Below are positions 1-8,069 of a stretch of DNA of 64,000 nucleotides, in pieces. A program made the position numbers and the translations under genes. Numbering within the stretch: position 1 is the first letter of the stretch; each line of letters starts with the position of its first letter. A model generated the notes under the pieces. That model was not told the origin of the DNA, ran no database searches, and saw only the letters and a program-made list of their open reading frames with translations. Source of the DNA: Actinomycetes bacterium (GTDB taxonomy: Bacteria; Actinomycetota; Acidimicrobiia; Acidimicrobiales; Microtrichaceae); assembly GCA_024222295.1 (NCBI GenBank), contig JAAEPF010000021.1, forward strand, positions 32,672-96,671, given 5' to 3'.

Positions 1-722
1 GGATGAGGGTCGAAGAAGTTGACGGTGCCCCCACGCTCACCTCGCCGATAGCCAAGTTCCTCTCCCACCAGGAGCTGGCAGGCATCGTGGAGCGCCTCGG
101 AGCCGAGCCGGGTGACGTCTGCTACCTGGTGGCCGACGAGTGGCTGCGGACTTGCCATGTGCTGGGGCTCCTGCGGCTCGAACTCGGCCGCCCGCCGGTA
201 CACGAGGGCGGTCTGCAGTTCCTGTGGGTGGTCGACTTCCCGCTGTTCGAGTCGGTCGACGAGGCAACGGGGAAGCCGGTGCCGGCTCACCACCCGTTCA
301 CGATGCCGCATGCCGACGACCTCGACCTCCTCGACGGCGAGGTGGAGGACCTGCTCAAGGTCCGTTCCCAGGCATACGACCTGGTGCTCAACGGGTGGGA
401 GCTGGGCTCTGGAAGCGTCCGAATCCACCGAGGGGACGTCCAGCAGAGGATCTTCGATCTGCTCGGGATCTCTCCCGAAGAAGCGGCCGCGAAGTTCGGC
501 TTCCTGCTCGAGGCGTTCCGCTACGGCGCGCCGCCCCACGCCGGCTTCGCGTTCGGTCTCGACCGGCTCGTGGCGTTGCTGCTGGGCGAGGACAACATCC
601 GAGAGGTGATCGCGTACCCGAAGACACAGTCGGGCGGTGATCCGCTCACCAAGGCGCCCACCGCGGTTGACGACGCCCACCTCGAGGAACTCGGGCTGCG
701 ACTGCTGCCACCGAGCACCTGA
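1..722 (+). CDS. aspS: aspartyl-tRNA synthetase, C-terminal part (5' end outside window)
   Basis: This is the C-terminal part of a class II aspartyl-tRNA synthetase, which charges tRNA(Asp) in the cytosol. The frame is open from the window edge, so the N-terminal anticodon-binding domain and motifs 1 and 2 lie upstream. The visible 239 residues begin in the bacterial insertion (GAD) domain, which has the typical SPIAKFL stretch. They then give the catalytic-core segment VVDFPLFE, HHPFTMP and class II motif 3, GFAFGLDRLVALLLG, followed by the bacterial AspRS tail with PKTQSGGDPLTKAP. The lysine-threonine-glutamine stretch is typical of bacterial or tRNA(Asx) enzymes; from this fragment alone I cannot tell discriminating from non-discriminating AspRS. 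The aspS-rarA-DUF948-alaS order is common in actinobacteria. The TGA stop is at 720-722. Confidence 0.95.
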   Translation, partial: MRVEEVDGAPTLTSPIAKFLSHQELAGIVERLGAEPGDVCYLVADEWLRTCHVLGLLRLELGRPPVHEGGLQFLWVVDFPLFESVDEATGKPVPAHHPFTMPHADDLDLLDGEVEDLLKVRSQAYDLVLNGWELGSGSVRIHRGDVQQRIFDLLGISPEEAAAKFGFLLEAFRYGAPPHAGFAFGLDRLVALLLGEDNIREVIAYPKTQSGGDPLTKAPTAVDDAHLEELGLRLLPPST

Positions 723-727
723 GTCGG

Positions 728-751
728 CTGCGCCGCAACGGCGTGGCGCAG
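728..751 (+). terminator. GC-rich hairpin after aspS, possible terminator
   Basis: Five bases after the aspS stop, CTGCGCC (728-734) and GGCGCAG (745-751) form a perfect 7-bp stem. An inner alternative stem (CGCCG/CGGCG) could also form. No U-run follows, so this would be a U-less hairpin of the type proposed for high-GC actinobacteria. It could equally be chance pairing in GC-rich DNA. Confidence 0.3.
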
Positions 752-772
752 TGGCGGCGGCCGGACGGGCGG

Positions 773-778
773 TAGCGT
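773..778 (+). promoter_or_regulatory. -10 box for rarA, leaderless arrangement
   Basis: TAGCGT lies 6 bases before the rarA ATG at 785. A sigma70-type -10 (TANNNT) at this distance would place +1 on the start codon, giving a leaderless mRNA. No convincing -35 is visible. The same geometry recurs at eight other start codons in the window. Confidence 0.45.
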
Positions 779-784
779 GCGGCC

Positions 785-2122
785 ATGGACGACCTGTTCA
801 CTGCGGCTGCGGCCGAACGACTGGCAGCACGTGGCCCGCTGGCGGACCGCCTTCGACCGCAGACGCTCGACCAAGTGGTCGGCCAGGATCACCTACTCGG
901 GGCAGGTGCGCCGCTTCGTGCCCTGGTCGACACCGACCGGCTCTCATCGGTCATCCTCTGGGGGCCACCGGGCACCGGCAAGACGACTCTGGCGCGGCTG
1001 CTCGCCGAGGCGTCAGCCAAGGCGTTCGTGCCCATGTCGGCCGTCACTGCTTCGGTCAAGGACATCCGGGCGGTCTCAGCGGAGGCAGAGACCCGGCTGG
1101 GCGCGCACTCACGGGGCACGATCCTGTTCCTCGACGAGATCCACAGGTTCAACAAGGCACAGCAGGACGCCCTCCTCCCGTCGGTGGAGACCGGCCTGAT
1201 CGTGCTGATCGGGGCCACCACCGAAAACCCCACGTTCGAGGTCAATCCGCCTCTCATGAGCCGGTCGACGCTCTTCCGCCTCGAGCCACTCGACGAGGCC
1301 GCTCTGCGAGAACTGGCCGCGCGTGGCCTCGAGGCCGAAGCGGCCGACGCCGAACCCGCGGCAGTGGACCACCTCGTCGACTCTGCAGGGGGCGATGGGC
1401 GGCACCTGCTCACGAGCCTCGAGGTCTCGATCGCGCTGGCGAGTTCGCGGCTGGAACGCGAGGGCGGAACCGGAGCGGTCGAGGTGGTCCTCGATGACGC
1501 ACAGGCCGCGCTCGGCGTGGCCTCGGTGCGCTACGGCCGCGACGACCACTACGACGTGATCTCGGCGTTCATCAAGTCCATCCGGGGTTCGGACCCGGAC
1601 GCGGCACTGCACTGGCTGGCCCGGATGCTCGAGGCGGGCGAGGACGCGAGGTTCATCGCCCGGCGGTTGGTCATCGCAGCGTCGGAGGACGTCGGGCTCG
1701 CCGACCCGACCGCGCTGATGGTGGCGGAAGCGGCTGCCAGGGCCGTGGAGTACGTCGGCCTTCCAGAGGCGCGGATCAACCTGGCCCATGCCACCGTGCA
1801 CCTGGCACTGGCCCCCAAGTCGAACACCGCCTACGCGGCGCTGGGGCGTGCCGTGGCCGACATACGTTCCGCTCCGGTGGGGGAGGTGCCGATGCACCTG
1901 CGCGACGCGTCCTACCGGTCGGCCCGGGGCCTGGGACACGGTGTGGGCTACGAGTACCCCCACGACGACGAAGGCGGCTGGGTCGACCAGGAATACCTGC
2001 CCGCCGAACTCGCCGACGCGCACTACTACCGTCCGTCTCGCCACGGGCGCGAGGCTGCGGCGGTCGAGGGTTGGTTGGCCCGTCGCGGCAGTGGTGGTTC
2101 CACGGGCAGCGGTGCCGGCTGA
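785..2122 (+). CDS. rarA: replication-associated recombination protein A (MgsA/RarA AAA+ ATPase)
   Basis: This is a cytosolic AAA+ ATPase of the clamp-loader-like RarA/MgsA/WRNIP1 family, which acts at stalled replication forks. The 445-residue product is of normal family length. It shows Walker A GPPGTGKT at residues 60-67, Walker B with the DEIHRF signature near 117-122, a sensor-like GATTENP, and the arginine-finger region around LMSRSTLF. The C-terminal tetramerisation domain has the family stretch DPDAALHWLARMLEAGED and an LAPKSNTAY-like segment. The ATG at 785 gives the expected N-terminus and has a -10-like box 6 bases upstream. The gene lies between aspS and the DUF948 protein, as in many actinobacteria, and carries nothing unusual. 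Confidence 0.95.
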   Translation: MDDLFTAAAAERLAARGPLADRLRPQTLDQVVGQDHLLGAGAPLRALVDTDRLSSVILWGPPGTGKTTLARLLAEASAKAFVPMSAVTASVKDIRAVSAEAETRLGAHSRGTILFLDEIHRFNKAQQDALLPSVETGLIVLIGATTENPTFEVNPPLMSRSTLFRLEPLDEAALRELAARGLEAEAADAEPAAVDHLVDSAGGDGRHLLTSLEVSIALASSRLEREGGTGAVEVVLDDAQAALGVASVRYGRDDHYDVISAFIKSIRGSDPDAALHWLARMLEAGEDARFIARRLVIAASEDVGLADPTALMVAEAAARAVEYVGLPEARINLAHATVHLALAPKSNTAYAALGRAVADIRSAPVGEVPMHLRDASYRSARGLGHGVGYEYPHDDEGGWVDQEYLPAELADAHYYRPSRHGREAAAVEGWLARRGSGGSTGSGAG

Positions 2123-2237
2123 CCCCCTGGGTGTTCCCGACGTGGCCATGTCGTGCAGCGCGTCGGTGTGCTCCCCGGCGGAGACAGGACGTGCCCATTG
2201 CCCCGGCGAGACCGAAGCGGTCTGCGAAGATGGCCCC

Positions 2238-2612
2238 ATGAGTGCAGTCGACCTGCTGGCAGTCACAGCCGCCGTCCTCGGTGCCCTCGCACTGGTGGCG
2301 GTGTGCATCGCATTCTTCGCCGCCGCTCGCCGCCTGGGCGCCGCCGCGGATGCCCTTGCGGTCGCCACGGAGGAGTTCAGCGATGCGGCCCGACCACTGG
2401 TCGCCGACCTTGCAGGATCAGCAGATCGCGCCGCGTCCGAAGTGGACCGTGTGGAGCACCTCCTCGACCTCTCGACCGGCATCGCGGAGCGCGTCGACGG
2501 CACTACCGGCGCCACGTACCGCGCCATCACCTCGCCGGTCATAAAGGGAGCGGCCCTGGCCGAAGGTACCCGCCGGGCGGCCCGGCGCCTGGGCGGCAGA
2601 CGCAGCGCCTGA
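2238..2612 (+). CDS. DUF948-like small membrane-anchored protein
   Basis: A 124-residue protein with one N-terminal transmembrane helix (about residues 5-28, rich in Val, Leu and Ala). A helical, heptad-like region with AADALAVATEEF follows, and the C-terminus is basic (RRAARRLGGRR). The architecture and the position between rarA and alaS match the actinobacterial DUF948 family, whose members have a membrane anchor and a predicted coiled coil and whose function is unknown. The ATG at 2238 was chosen because the hydrophobic helix begins directly after it; a longer in-frame version would start inside rarA. The 115 bases upstream contain no clear promoter. The stop is 12 bases from the stop of the convergent metallohydrolase gene. 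Confidence 0.6.
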   Translation: MSAVDLLAVTAAVLGALALVAVCIAFFAAARRLGAAADALAVATEEFSDAARPLVADLAGSADRAASEVDRVEHLLDLSTGIAERVDGTTGATYRAITSPVIKGAALAEGTRRAARRLGGRRSA

Positions 2613-2624
2613 GCTGCCCGGCGT

Positions 2625-3056
2625 TCAGCTGTCAGCTCCTGTGGCCTCGAGGTGCGCGTTCAGCACGCTCCACGCCTCGACGCCCGCTTCGTGGCGCCAC
2701 AAGAGGCGAAGGGCGCGTCGGAACGCCGGCCCGTGGGCCGCTTCGTGCCCGGCTGCAAGGTGTGCCAATTCGTGCAGCACCGTTTCGAGGCCCCAGCCAT
2801 GCCCGTCGACTATCGCCATGATCCCGACCTCGTCGGCCGTCGTGCAAGCCGCAGACCAGGTGGCGTTGCGAGAGCGCCTCTGCAGCTCCAGCTCGACCGG
2901 TGCAGCGGGAAACGTCTCATCCCACCAATCGCCGACAACCACCGACTCGACGTATGCCTCCAGCTCGCTGAAGCGGCCGAAGCGTCGCAGCGGTAGGTCG
3001 CGGATCGCTGCGGCCTCGGCCGCGTAGACCGCCCGCGCATCGCCATCAGCGCCCAA
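2625..3056 (-). CDS. putative zinc metallohydrolase, TIGR04338-like
   Basis: A 143-residue protein with a zincin motif, HELAHLAAGHEAAHGP, in its C-terminal half. The HExxH and a further His nine residues on (HELAH...H) are the probable metal ligands, and the Glu the probable catalytic base. Length, motif and context resemble the actinobacterial TIGR04338 family of putative metallohydrolases, which I recall lying beside a DUF2786 gene in mycobacteria as here. Substrate and role are unknown; resemblance to SprT-type or minigluzincin proteases is only structural. The start is a TTG at 3056, the only plausible initiator in frame. It lies 11 bases after the DUF2786 stop, with GAGG about 9 bases upstream, so the two genes are probably co-transcribed. 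Confidence 0.6.
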   Translation of the reverse strand: MGADGDARAVYAAEAAAIRDLPLRRFGRFSELEAYVESVVVGDWWDETFPAAPVELELQRRSRNATWSAACTTADEVGIMAIVDGHGWGLETVLHELAHLAAGHEAAHGPAFRRALRLLWRHEAGVEAWSVLNAHLEATGADS

Positions 3057-3067
3057 GCCGGACAGCC

Positions 3068-3832
3068 TCAGGCCGTGAGGGCCCTGGCGCCGCGCAGGGC
3101 CGCCTCGCCGAGCCCCGCCCTGCTACCCGCGTCGCGGCCAGCGCTGTGCCCGCTGCGTGAGGACCCCGCATCCATGCGACGGCTGCGCAGGTAGGGGTAG
3201 CGGCGACTCACCTCGGCGTCCACGGCCTCCTCGCGTGCCACCAGCACCAGTGCCAACGACTGATCCGGCGCCTCCGCCGGCCCGGAGCGGCGCTGGTCGG
3301 CGACATGTGCCGCCTCAGTACGCCGTGCGTCGGCCAGGCGCTCGGCCACTCGGGCTGTGAACCCCGAGATGAAGCTCCGTCGCCATGCGGCCGTGGCGCC
3401 CGGCGAGCCGCGTCGGGCCCCCCGGCGCGGGCCGCCCGCCAGCATCGAGCGTGTGAGCTGCACGAGCAGCGACGTGACCAGCACCTCCATGCGGTCGAGG
3501 TCACCGGGAAACCCCACTGCGGCGACCCTGCGGACCCCGTCGGGTTCGGAACCGACGTCGATCACTGTGCAGCCAGCGTGCTCGCCGACCGCCCCGAACA
3601 GCGAGACCTTTCGGGCCGCGTAAGGAGACGGAACCACGAGCAGGCGCTCGGTGGGTTGTTCGGTGCCGGCCTCCTGTTCGCCGGCGGCAGCCCACACGAG
3701 GGCCTCCTCGATCGAGTGCCGAGCCATCAACTCGGCGACCTTGGCCAGGCACGACTCGCGTTCCGACTCGAAGTCGGTGGCCTCCGCACGGCTGAGCAGC
3801 TTCTGTATGACCCTGAGTGTGGCGTCGCTCAT
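3068..3832 (-). CDS. DUF2786 domain protein
   Basis: A 254-residue protein. Residues 1 to about 45 are a DUF2786 domain (MSDATLRVIQKLLSRAEAT, then EAELMARHSIEEAL-like text), a short helical module of unknown function found in bacteria and phages. The rest is a mixed alpha/beta region ending in a low-complexity Arg/Ala/Gly tail that is probably disordered. The ATG at 3832 was preferred over one 57 bases upstream because it begins exactly at the domain and has a -10-like TAGGTT 7 bases before it, and because the longer form would run through the operator-like palindromes. It is followed 11 bases later by the metallohydrolase gene, so a two-gene unit of unknown function is likely. Confidence 0.6.
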   Translation of the reverse strand: MSDATLRVIQKLLSRAEATDFESERESCLAKVAELMARHSIEEALVWAAAGEQEAGTEQPTERLLVVPSPYAARKVSLFGAVGEHAGCTVIDVGSEPDGVRRVAAVGFPGDLDRMEVLVTSLLVQLTRSMLAGGPRRGARRGSPGATAAWRRSFISGFTARVAERLADARRTEAAHVADQRRSGPAEAPDQSLALVLVAREEAVDAEVSRRYPYLRSRRMDAGSSRSGHSAGRDAGSRAGLGEAALRGARALTA

Positions 3833-3839
3833 GTTCGAC

Positions 3840-3898
3840 AACCTACGGCTCCGGTGTGACACGCAGTGTCGTTGCTGCTGCCGTGACACGCAGTGTCG
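3840..3898 (-). promoter_or_regulatory. predicted promoter with twin palindromic operators
   Basis: On the minus strand TAGGTT (3840-3845) lies 7 bases before the DUF2786 ATG. Upstream are two exact 16-bp copies of GTGACACGCAGTGTCG (plus-strand reading) at 3856-3871 and 3883-3898, starting 27 bases apart. Each contains the inverted repeat GACAC-GCA-GTGTC. The proximal copy covers the place expected for the -35. Twin symmetrical sites over a -35 are typical of repressor binding; the regulator is not identifiable here. Confidence 0.6.
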
Positions 3899-3901
3899 CC
3901 A

Positions 3902-4990
3902 TCATGTGTCGGCTTCGCCGCCGTCGTTTCGCACCCAGACGGTGCGTTGCGGGAACGGGATCTCTATGCCCGCCTCGTCGAGGGCGAGCTTGAAGCGCCG
4001 GTTGAGCTCACGCTGCACGTCGAACTGGCGAGCCGGGCGGGTGCGCACCGAGATGCGGATCGTGACTGCATCAGCCGCCAAGTCCTCGACGCCGCGCACC
4101 TCCGGCTCATCGAGGAAGGAGTCCTCCCACTCGGGGTCATGGGCCAATTCGTGCGCAGTGTCCAGCAGCACGCCGGATGCCAGGTCGGTGTCGGTGCCGT
4201 ATGCCACTCCGACGTCGAGCAATGCCTTCGACCAGTTCTGGCTCTTGTTGCCGACCCTTTCGATCGCACCGTTGGGGACGTGCCAGAGGGTGCCGTAGAT
4301 GTCGCGCACGACGGTGGTGCGCAGAGTGATGCGCTCGACGGTGCCGCTGTCCTCGCCCAGGTCGATCACGTCGCCAACGCCGAACTGGTCCTCGCTGATC
4401 ATGAAGATGCCCGACAGGAAGTCGCCGACCACCTTCTGGGCACCGAAACCGAGCGCCACTCCGAGGATTCCGGCTCCGGCCACCAATGGCGCCAGGTTGA
4501 TGCCGATCTCGCCGAGCACGAGGATCACCGCGATCGTCCAGACCCCGAACCGGGTCATCGCGTAGATGACGTGAGCGAGCGTCTCGGTGCGCTGGTGGAC
4601 GCGAAGGTTCTCCTGTTCGAGCTCGGTCCTGATGCGCTCGGGTACGTCGTCATCCTCGGCCTGCTGGTTCTTGATCTTCACCGCGCTCTGCGCGACACGG
4701 TCCATTCCCCGGTAGATGGCCCGTTTGAGAACGAAGAGCATCACGAACGCGACGGCCAATATCACGAGGATCTGCACGACGTTGTTCGAGAAGAACTCGG
4801 TCGCGTCAGCCAGGCCCTCGCTCTTGGTGCGGTCATACACCCAGCGGCAGATGCCCTCGCCTTCGAGGTCGCAGCCACCGACGCCCTCGAAGGCCTCGGC
4901 GACAGTGTCGGTCTGGTCGTCGGAATCGGCGTTGTCGCCCTGCAATCGTCCGAGCAAGAGGCCGATCCGACCAAACAGTGCTGCCGTCAT
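3902..4990 (-). CDS. MscS-family mechanosensitive channel protein
   Basis: A 362-residue membrane protein of the small-conductance mechanosensitive channel family, which releases solutes on osmotic downshock. After an acidic N-terminal segment there are hydrophobic helices at roughly residues 65-85 and 140-160. The family pore helix and beta domain follow, with LGVALGFGAQKVVGDFLSG, the QFGVGDVIDLG turn and a WHVPNGAIERVGNKS segment, and an alpha/beta C-terminus ends in IPFPQRTVWV. The ATG at 4990 is supported by AGGAGG a few bases upstream on the minus strand. The open frame continues further upstream, but in sequence without domain character. It is read toward the DUF2786 gene, with the twin operators between them, so co-transcription is uncertain. 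Confidence 0.9.
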   Translation of the reverse strand: MTAALFGRIGLLLGRLQGDNADSDDQTDTVAEAFEGVGGCDLEGEGICRWVYDRTKSEGLADATEFFSNNVVQILVILAVAFVMLFVLKRAIYRGMDRVAQSAVKIKNQQAEDDDVPERIRTELEQENLRVHQRTETLAHVIYAMTRFGVWTIAVILVLGEIGINLAPLVAGAGILGVALGFGAQKVVGDFLSGIFMISEDQFGVGDVIDLGEDSGTVERITLRTTVVRDIYGTLWHVPNGAIERVGNKSQNWSKALLDVGVAYGTDTDLASGVLLDTAHELAHDPEWEDSFLDEPEVRGVEDLAADAVTIRISVRTRPARQFDVQRELNRRFKLALDEAGIEIPFPQRTVWVRNDGGEADT

Positions 4991-5114
4991 CTGGCCACCT
5001 CCTGCGGCTCTGACACGAGCGCGTGGCTGCACGCGACCCCGGACGCTACTGCCAGCCCGTCCGGGCGCGAGGCATTGTTCTGCCGGGCGGGCCCGATTGC
5101 GCCATGATGGAGCC

Positions 5115-5447
5115 ATGAAGCGACTGTTCTGGATGGGCGTCGGAGCCGCAGCGGGTGCGTCCGGGACCGTCTGGGCGCAGCGGAAGGTGCGCTCCAGTAT
5201 CGACGAGCTGGGCGCGGAGCAGGTCGTCGCAGCCGCCGGCCGCGGGGCCCGTGCCATGGGCCGCAGTGTGCGGGCAGCCGTGAGCGAGGGCCGTGCAGGC
5301 ATGGTCGAGCGCGAGATCGAGCTCAAAGGGAGGCTGTTCGGCACCGAGGCCTCCCTCGACCTGCGCCGCGACCCGGGCGCCGGTGACCCACCACTGCGGG
5401 TGCTGCGCGGATCAAACGCTTCTGGTGTGCGCCGGTCCGCTCGGTAA
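5115..5447 (+). CDS. small membrane-associated protein upstream of alaS (DUF6167-like position)
   Basis: A 110-residue hypothetical protein. It opens with a short hydrophobic stretch (MKRLFWMGVGAAAGASG, residues 1-17) and continues with an amphipathic, Arg/Ala-rich helix (residues 20-70) and a basic tail. In other actinobacteria the slot between a DUF948 gene and alaS holds a small single-helix protein (DUF6167 in Streptomyces). Position and shape match, but similarity at this length is weak and the family name is an inference. The ATG at 5115 is preceded by GGAG with short spacing. The gene diverges from mscS; the 124-base gap contains a TAGCGT box on the minus strand (5043-5048) as a candidate -10 for mscS. 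Function unknown. Confidence 0.5.
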   Translation: MKRLFWMGVGAAAGASGTVWAQRKVRSSIDELGAEQVVAAAGRGARAMGRSVRAAVSEGRAGMVEREIELKGRLFGTEASLDLRRDPGAGDPPLRVLRGSNASGVRRSAR

Positions 5448-5460
5448 CCTCGCGTCACCG

Positions 5461-8064
5461 ATGTCAGCCAGCACGCCTACCCCGATGACCGCGGACGCGC
5501 TCCGCGCCGCCTGGAACGACTTCTTCGCGGAGCGCGCCCACACACTGGTTCCCTCGGCCAGCCTCATTCCCACGCATCCCTCGGCGCCGATGTTCACCAA
5601 CTCGGGGATGATGCCGTTCGTCTCGTACTTCCTGGGCGAGGAACCGGTGCCCTATGACCCGCCCAGGGCGGCCTCGGTCCAGAAGTGCGTGCGTGCGGGT
5701 GGCAAGCACAACGACCTCGATGCCATAGGTCGTTCGCCCAGGCACCTCTCCTTTTTCGAGATGATGGGCAACTTCAGCTTCGGCGACTACTTCAAGGCCG
5801 AGGCGATCCCCTGGGCCTGGGAGTTCCTCACCGAGGTGCTCGGACTCGACGGGGACCGAATGTGGGTCACCGTGCACACCTCGGACGACGAGGCCGAGGA
5901 GATCTGGGCCGACGCCGTGGGCTTTCCCCGCGAGCGCATCCAGCGGCTCGACAAAGACAACTTCTGGGAGATGGGCGAGACCGGGCCCTGTGGTCCGTCC
6001 TCCGAGGTGTTCTGGGACTTCGGCGCCGAGGTCGGGCCGGCTGGTGGCCCCGCCAACCCCGCAGCCGAGCACCGATACGTCGAGATCTGGAACCTCGTCT
6101 TCCCGCAGTACTTCCGTGGGGGAAGCGGTGAGTTGTCGGACCTGCCGTCAAAGAACATTGATACCGGCGCCGGGCTGGAGCGCCTGCTGGCCGTCATGGC
6201 CGGGAGCCCGTCGCTGTACGCGGCAGACGTGCTGGTGGCCTTGCTCGAGGAGGCGCAGTCGGTCACTGGCGCCAAGCTGGGCTCGGGAGAACTGAGCGAC
6301 ATCGGTCTGCGCCTGCTGGCGGACCACACACGCACCGCCACCTTCTTGGTGTCAGACGGCGTGATCCCATCCAACGAAGACCGCGGCTATGTGCTTCGCC
6401 GGATCATCCGACGCGCCGTGAGGTTCGCGTACATGCTCGACGTGCATGAGCTGGTCCTGCCCCGCATGGTCAAGGCATGCGTGGACCTGATGGGCAACGC
6501 ATATCCCGACCTCCGCGCCCAGGAGGATCACGTGGTCGAGCTGATCTGGCGGGAGGAAGAAGGGTTCCGCCAGACGCTGGAGCGCGGCTCGACGCTGCTC
6601 GATGCGGAGCTCGATGCAGTCGGTGAGGGCGGAGAGCTCTCCGGTGACGTCGCCTTCGTGCTTCACGACACCTACGGATTCCCCCTCGAGGTCACAACCG
6701 AGATGGCGGATCTACGCGGCTCCGCGGTCGACATGGCCGGCTTCGAGGACGCCATGCGCGAGCAGCGGGAGCGCTCCAGGGCAGCAGGCCGCAAGACGGG
6801 TGTGGAGGCCGGCGAAGACGCAGAGCTGGCCCGCTCGGTGCTGGCGCAGTCGGGGCCCACCCGCTTCACCGGCCGCGAAGAGTCGTCCACCGAGGCGACC
6901 GTGCTGGCGATCGGCAACGGTTCGCTCTACCTCGATGCCACGCCGTTCTACGCCGAGGCGGGCGGACAGGTCGGCGACACCGGCACCATCACCACCGAGA
7001 CCGGCTCGGTACAGGTGCTCGACACCCTCAACTCGCTACCCGGGCTCCACCAGCACCGCATCGGGGACGTCGAGGGCACCGTGGAGCCGGGCCAGTCGGC
7101 AGTTGCGTCCATCGACGCGCCGCGCCGTTCGGCGATCGCCCGGAACCACACGGCCACCCATGTGTTGCACTGGGCCCTGCGCGAGGTGCTGGGCGACCAC
7201 GTCAAGCAGCAAGGCTCGTTGGTGGCCGATGACCGCCTGCGGTTCGACTTCTCGCACCACAGCGCCGTCACCCCCGACGAGATTGCCCGCATCGAAGACC
7301 TCGCCAACGCCGAGATCCTCTCCAATGCAGCAGTGCGGCACTTCGAGACCTCGATGGACGAAGCCCGCGAGATGGGGGCGATCGCCTTCTTCGGCGACAA
7401 GTACGGAGAGGTCGTGCGCGTGCTCGAGGCAGGCCCGCACAGCACCGAGCTGTGCGGCGGCACCCACGTCGGTGCGCTCGGCGACATCGGCATCATCAGG
7501 ATCGTGTCCGAGGGTTCGATCGGCTCCAACGTGCGCCGTGTCGAGGCCGTCACAGGCGCCGCCGTGGTCGACCTGTTGCGCGAGCGCGAGGCCACGATCG
7601 ACTCGGTCGCAGACACACTCGGCGTGCCGGTGGAGGATCTGGGTGAAGGCCTGGCCAAGCGGCTGGCGGAACTCAAGGAGCTGCGCGGTGACGTGGCCGA
7701 GTTGCGCCGGCAACTGGCCGGTAGTCAGTCGGATGACCTGGCCGGGTCGGCAGTGAACGGTGTTGTGGTGGCGCGCGTCGACTCCGATCGCCGCGAGGAC
7801 GTACGGGACCTGGCGGTGGCGCTACGTGACAAGCCGGACGTGAAGGCCGTGGTGCTCGGCTCATCGCCCGGCGGCAAGGGCGTGGCCCTGGTAGCGGCTG
7901 TCACGGCCGACAGTGGCCTCAACGCCTCGGAATTGATCGCTGAAGCAGCCAGGCTGGTCGGAGGAGGCGGCGGCAAGGCCGCGGACCTGGCCATGGCCGG
8001 CGGCAAGCTGCCCGAGAAGCTGGACGAAGCGCTCGACAGCGTGCGGGCACTGCTCAGCGCCTGA
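5461..8064 (+). CDS. alaS: alanyl-tRNA synthetase
   Basis: A class II alanyl-tRNA synthetase of 867 residues, normal for the family. The N-terminal catalytic core shows FTNSGMMPFVSYFLGEEP, the RHLSFFEMMGNFSFGDYFK motif and class II motif 3 near NIDTGAGLERLLAV. The C-terminal half has the editing (AlaX-like) domain with the zinc-site elements HTATH and CGGTH, then a DHHA1 domain rich in Gly (ARLVGGGGGKAADLAMAGG). The ATG at 5461 was taken; a second in-frame ATG at 5485 is possible because the first eight residues are poorly conserved. TAACCT at 5445-5450 could be a -10 box. The order alaS-ruvX-mltG-aroE is the usual actinobacterial one. Confidence 0.97.
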   Translation: MSASTPTPMTADALRAAWNDFFAERAHTLVPSASLIPTHPSAPMFTNSGMMPFVSYFLGEEPVPYDPPRAASVQKCVRAGGKHNDLDAIGRSPRHLSFFEMMGNFSFGDYFKAEAIPWAWEFLTEVLGLDGDRMWVTVHTSDDEAEEIWADAVGFPRERIQRLDKDNFWEMGETGPCGPSSEVFWDFGAEVGPAGGPANPAAEHRYVEIWNLVFPQYFRGGSGELSDLPSKNIDTGAGLERLLAVMAGSPSLYAADVLVALLEEAQSVTGAKLGSGELSDIGLRLLADHTRTATFLVSDGVIPSNEDRGYVLRRIIRRAVRFAYMLDVHELVLPRMVKACVDLMGNAYPDLRAQEDHVVELIWREEEGFRQTLERGSTLLDAELDAVGEGGELSGDVAFVLHDTYGFPLEVTTEMADLRGSAVDMAGFEDAMREQRERSRAAGRKTGVEAGEDAELARSVLAQSGPTRFTGREESSTEATVLAIGNGSLYLDATPFYAEAGGQVGDTGTITTETGSVQVLDTLNSLPGLHQHRIGDVEGTVEPGQSAVASIDAPRRSAIARNHTATHVLHWALREVLGDHVKQQGSLVADDRLRFDFSHHSAVTPDEIARIEDLANAEILSNAAVRHFETSMDEAREMGAIAFFGDKYGEVVRVLEAGPHSTELCGGTHVGALGDIGIIRIVSEGSIGSNVRRVEAVTGAAVVDLLREREATIDSVADTLGVPVEDLGEGLAKRLAELKELRGDVAELRRQLAGSQSDDLAGSAVNGVVVARVDSDRREDVRDLAVALRDKPDVKAVVLGSSPGGKGVALVAAVTADSGLNASELIAEAARLVGGGGGKAADLAMAGGKLPEKLDEALDSVRALLSA

Positions 8065-8069
8065 CCCCG

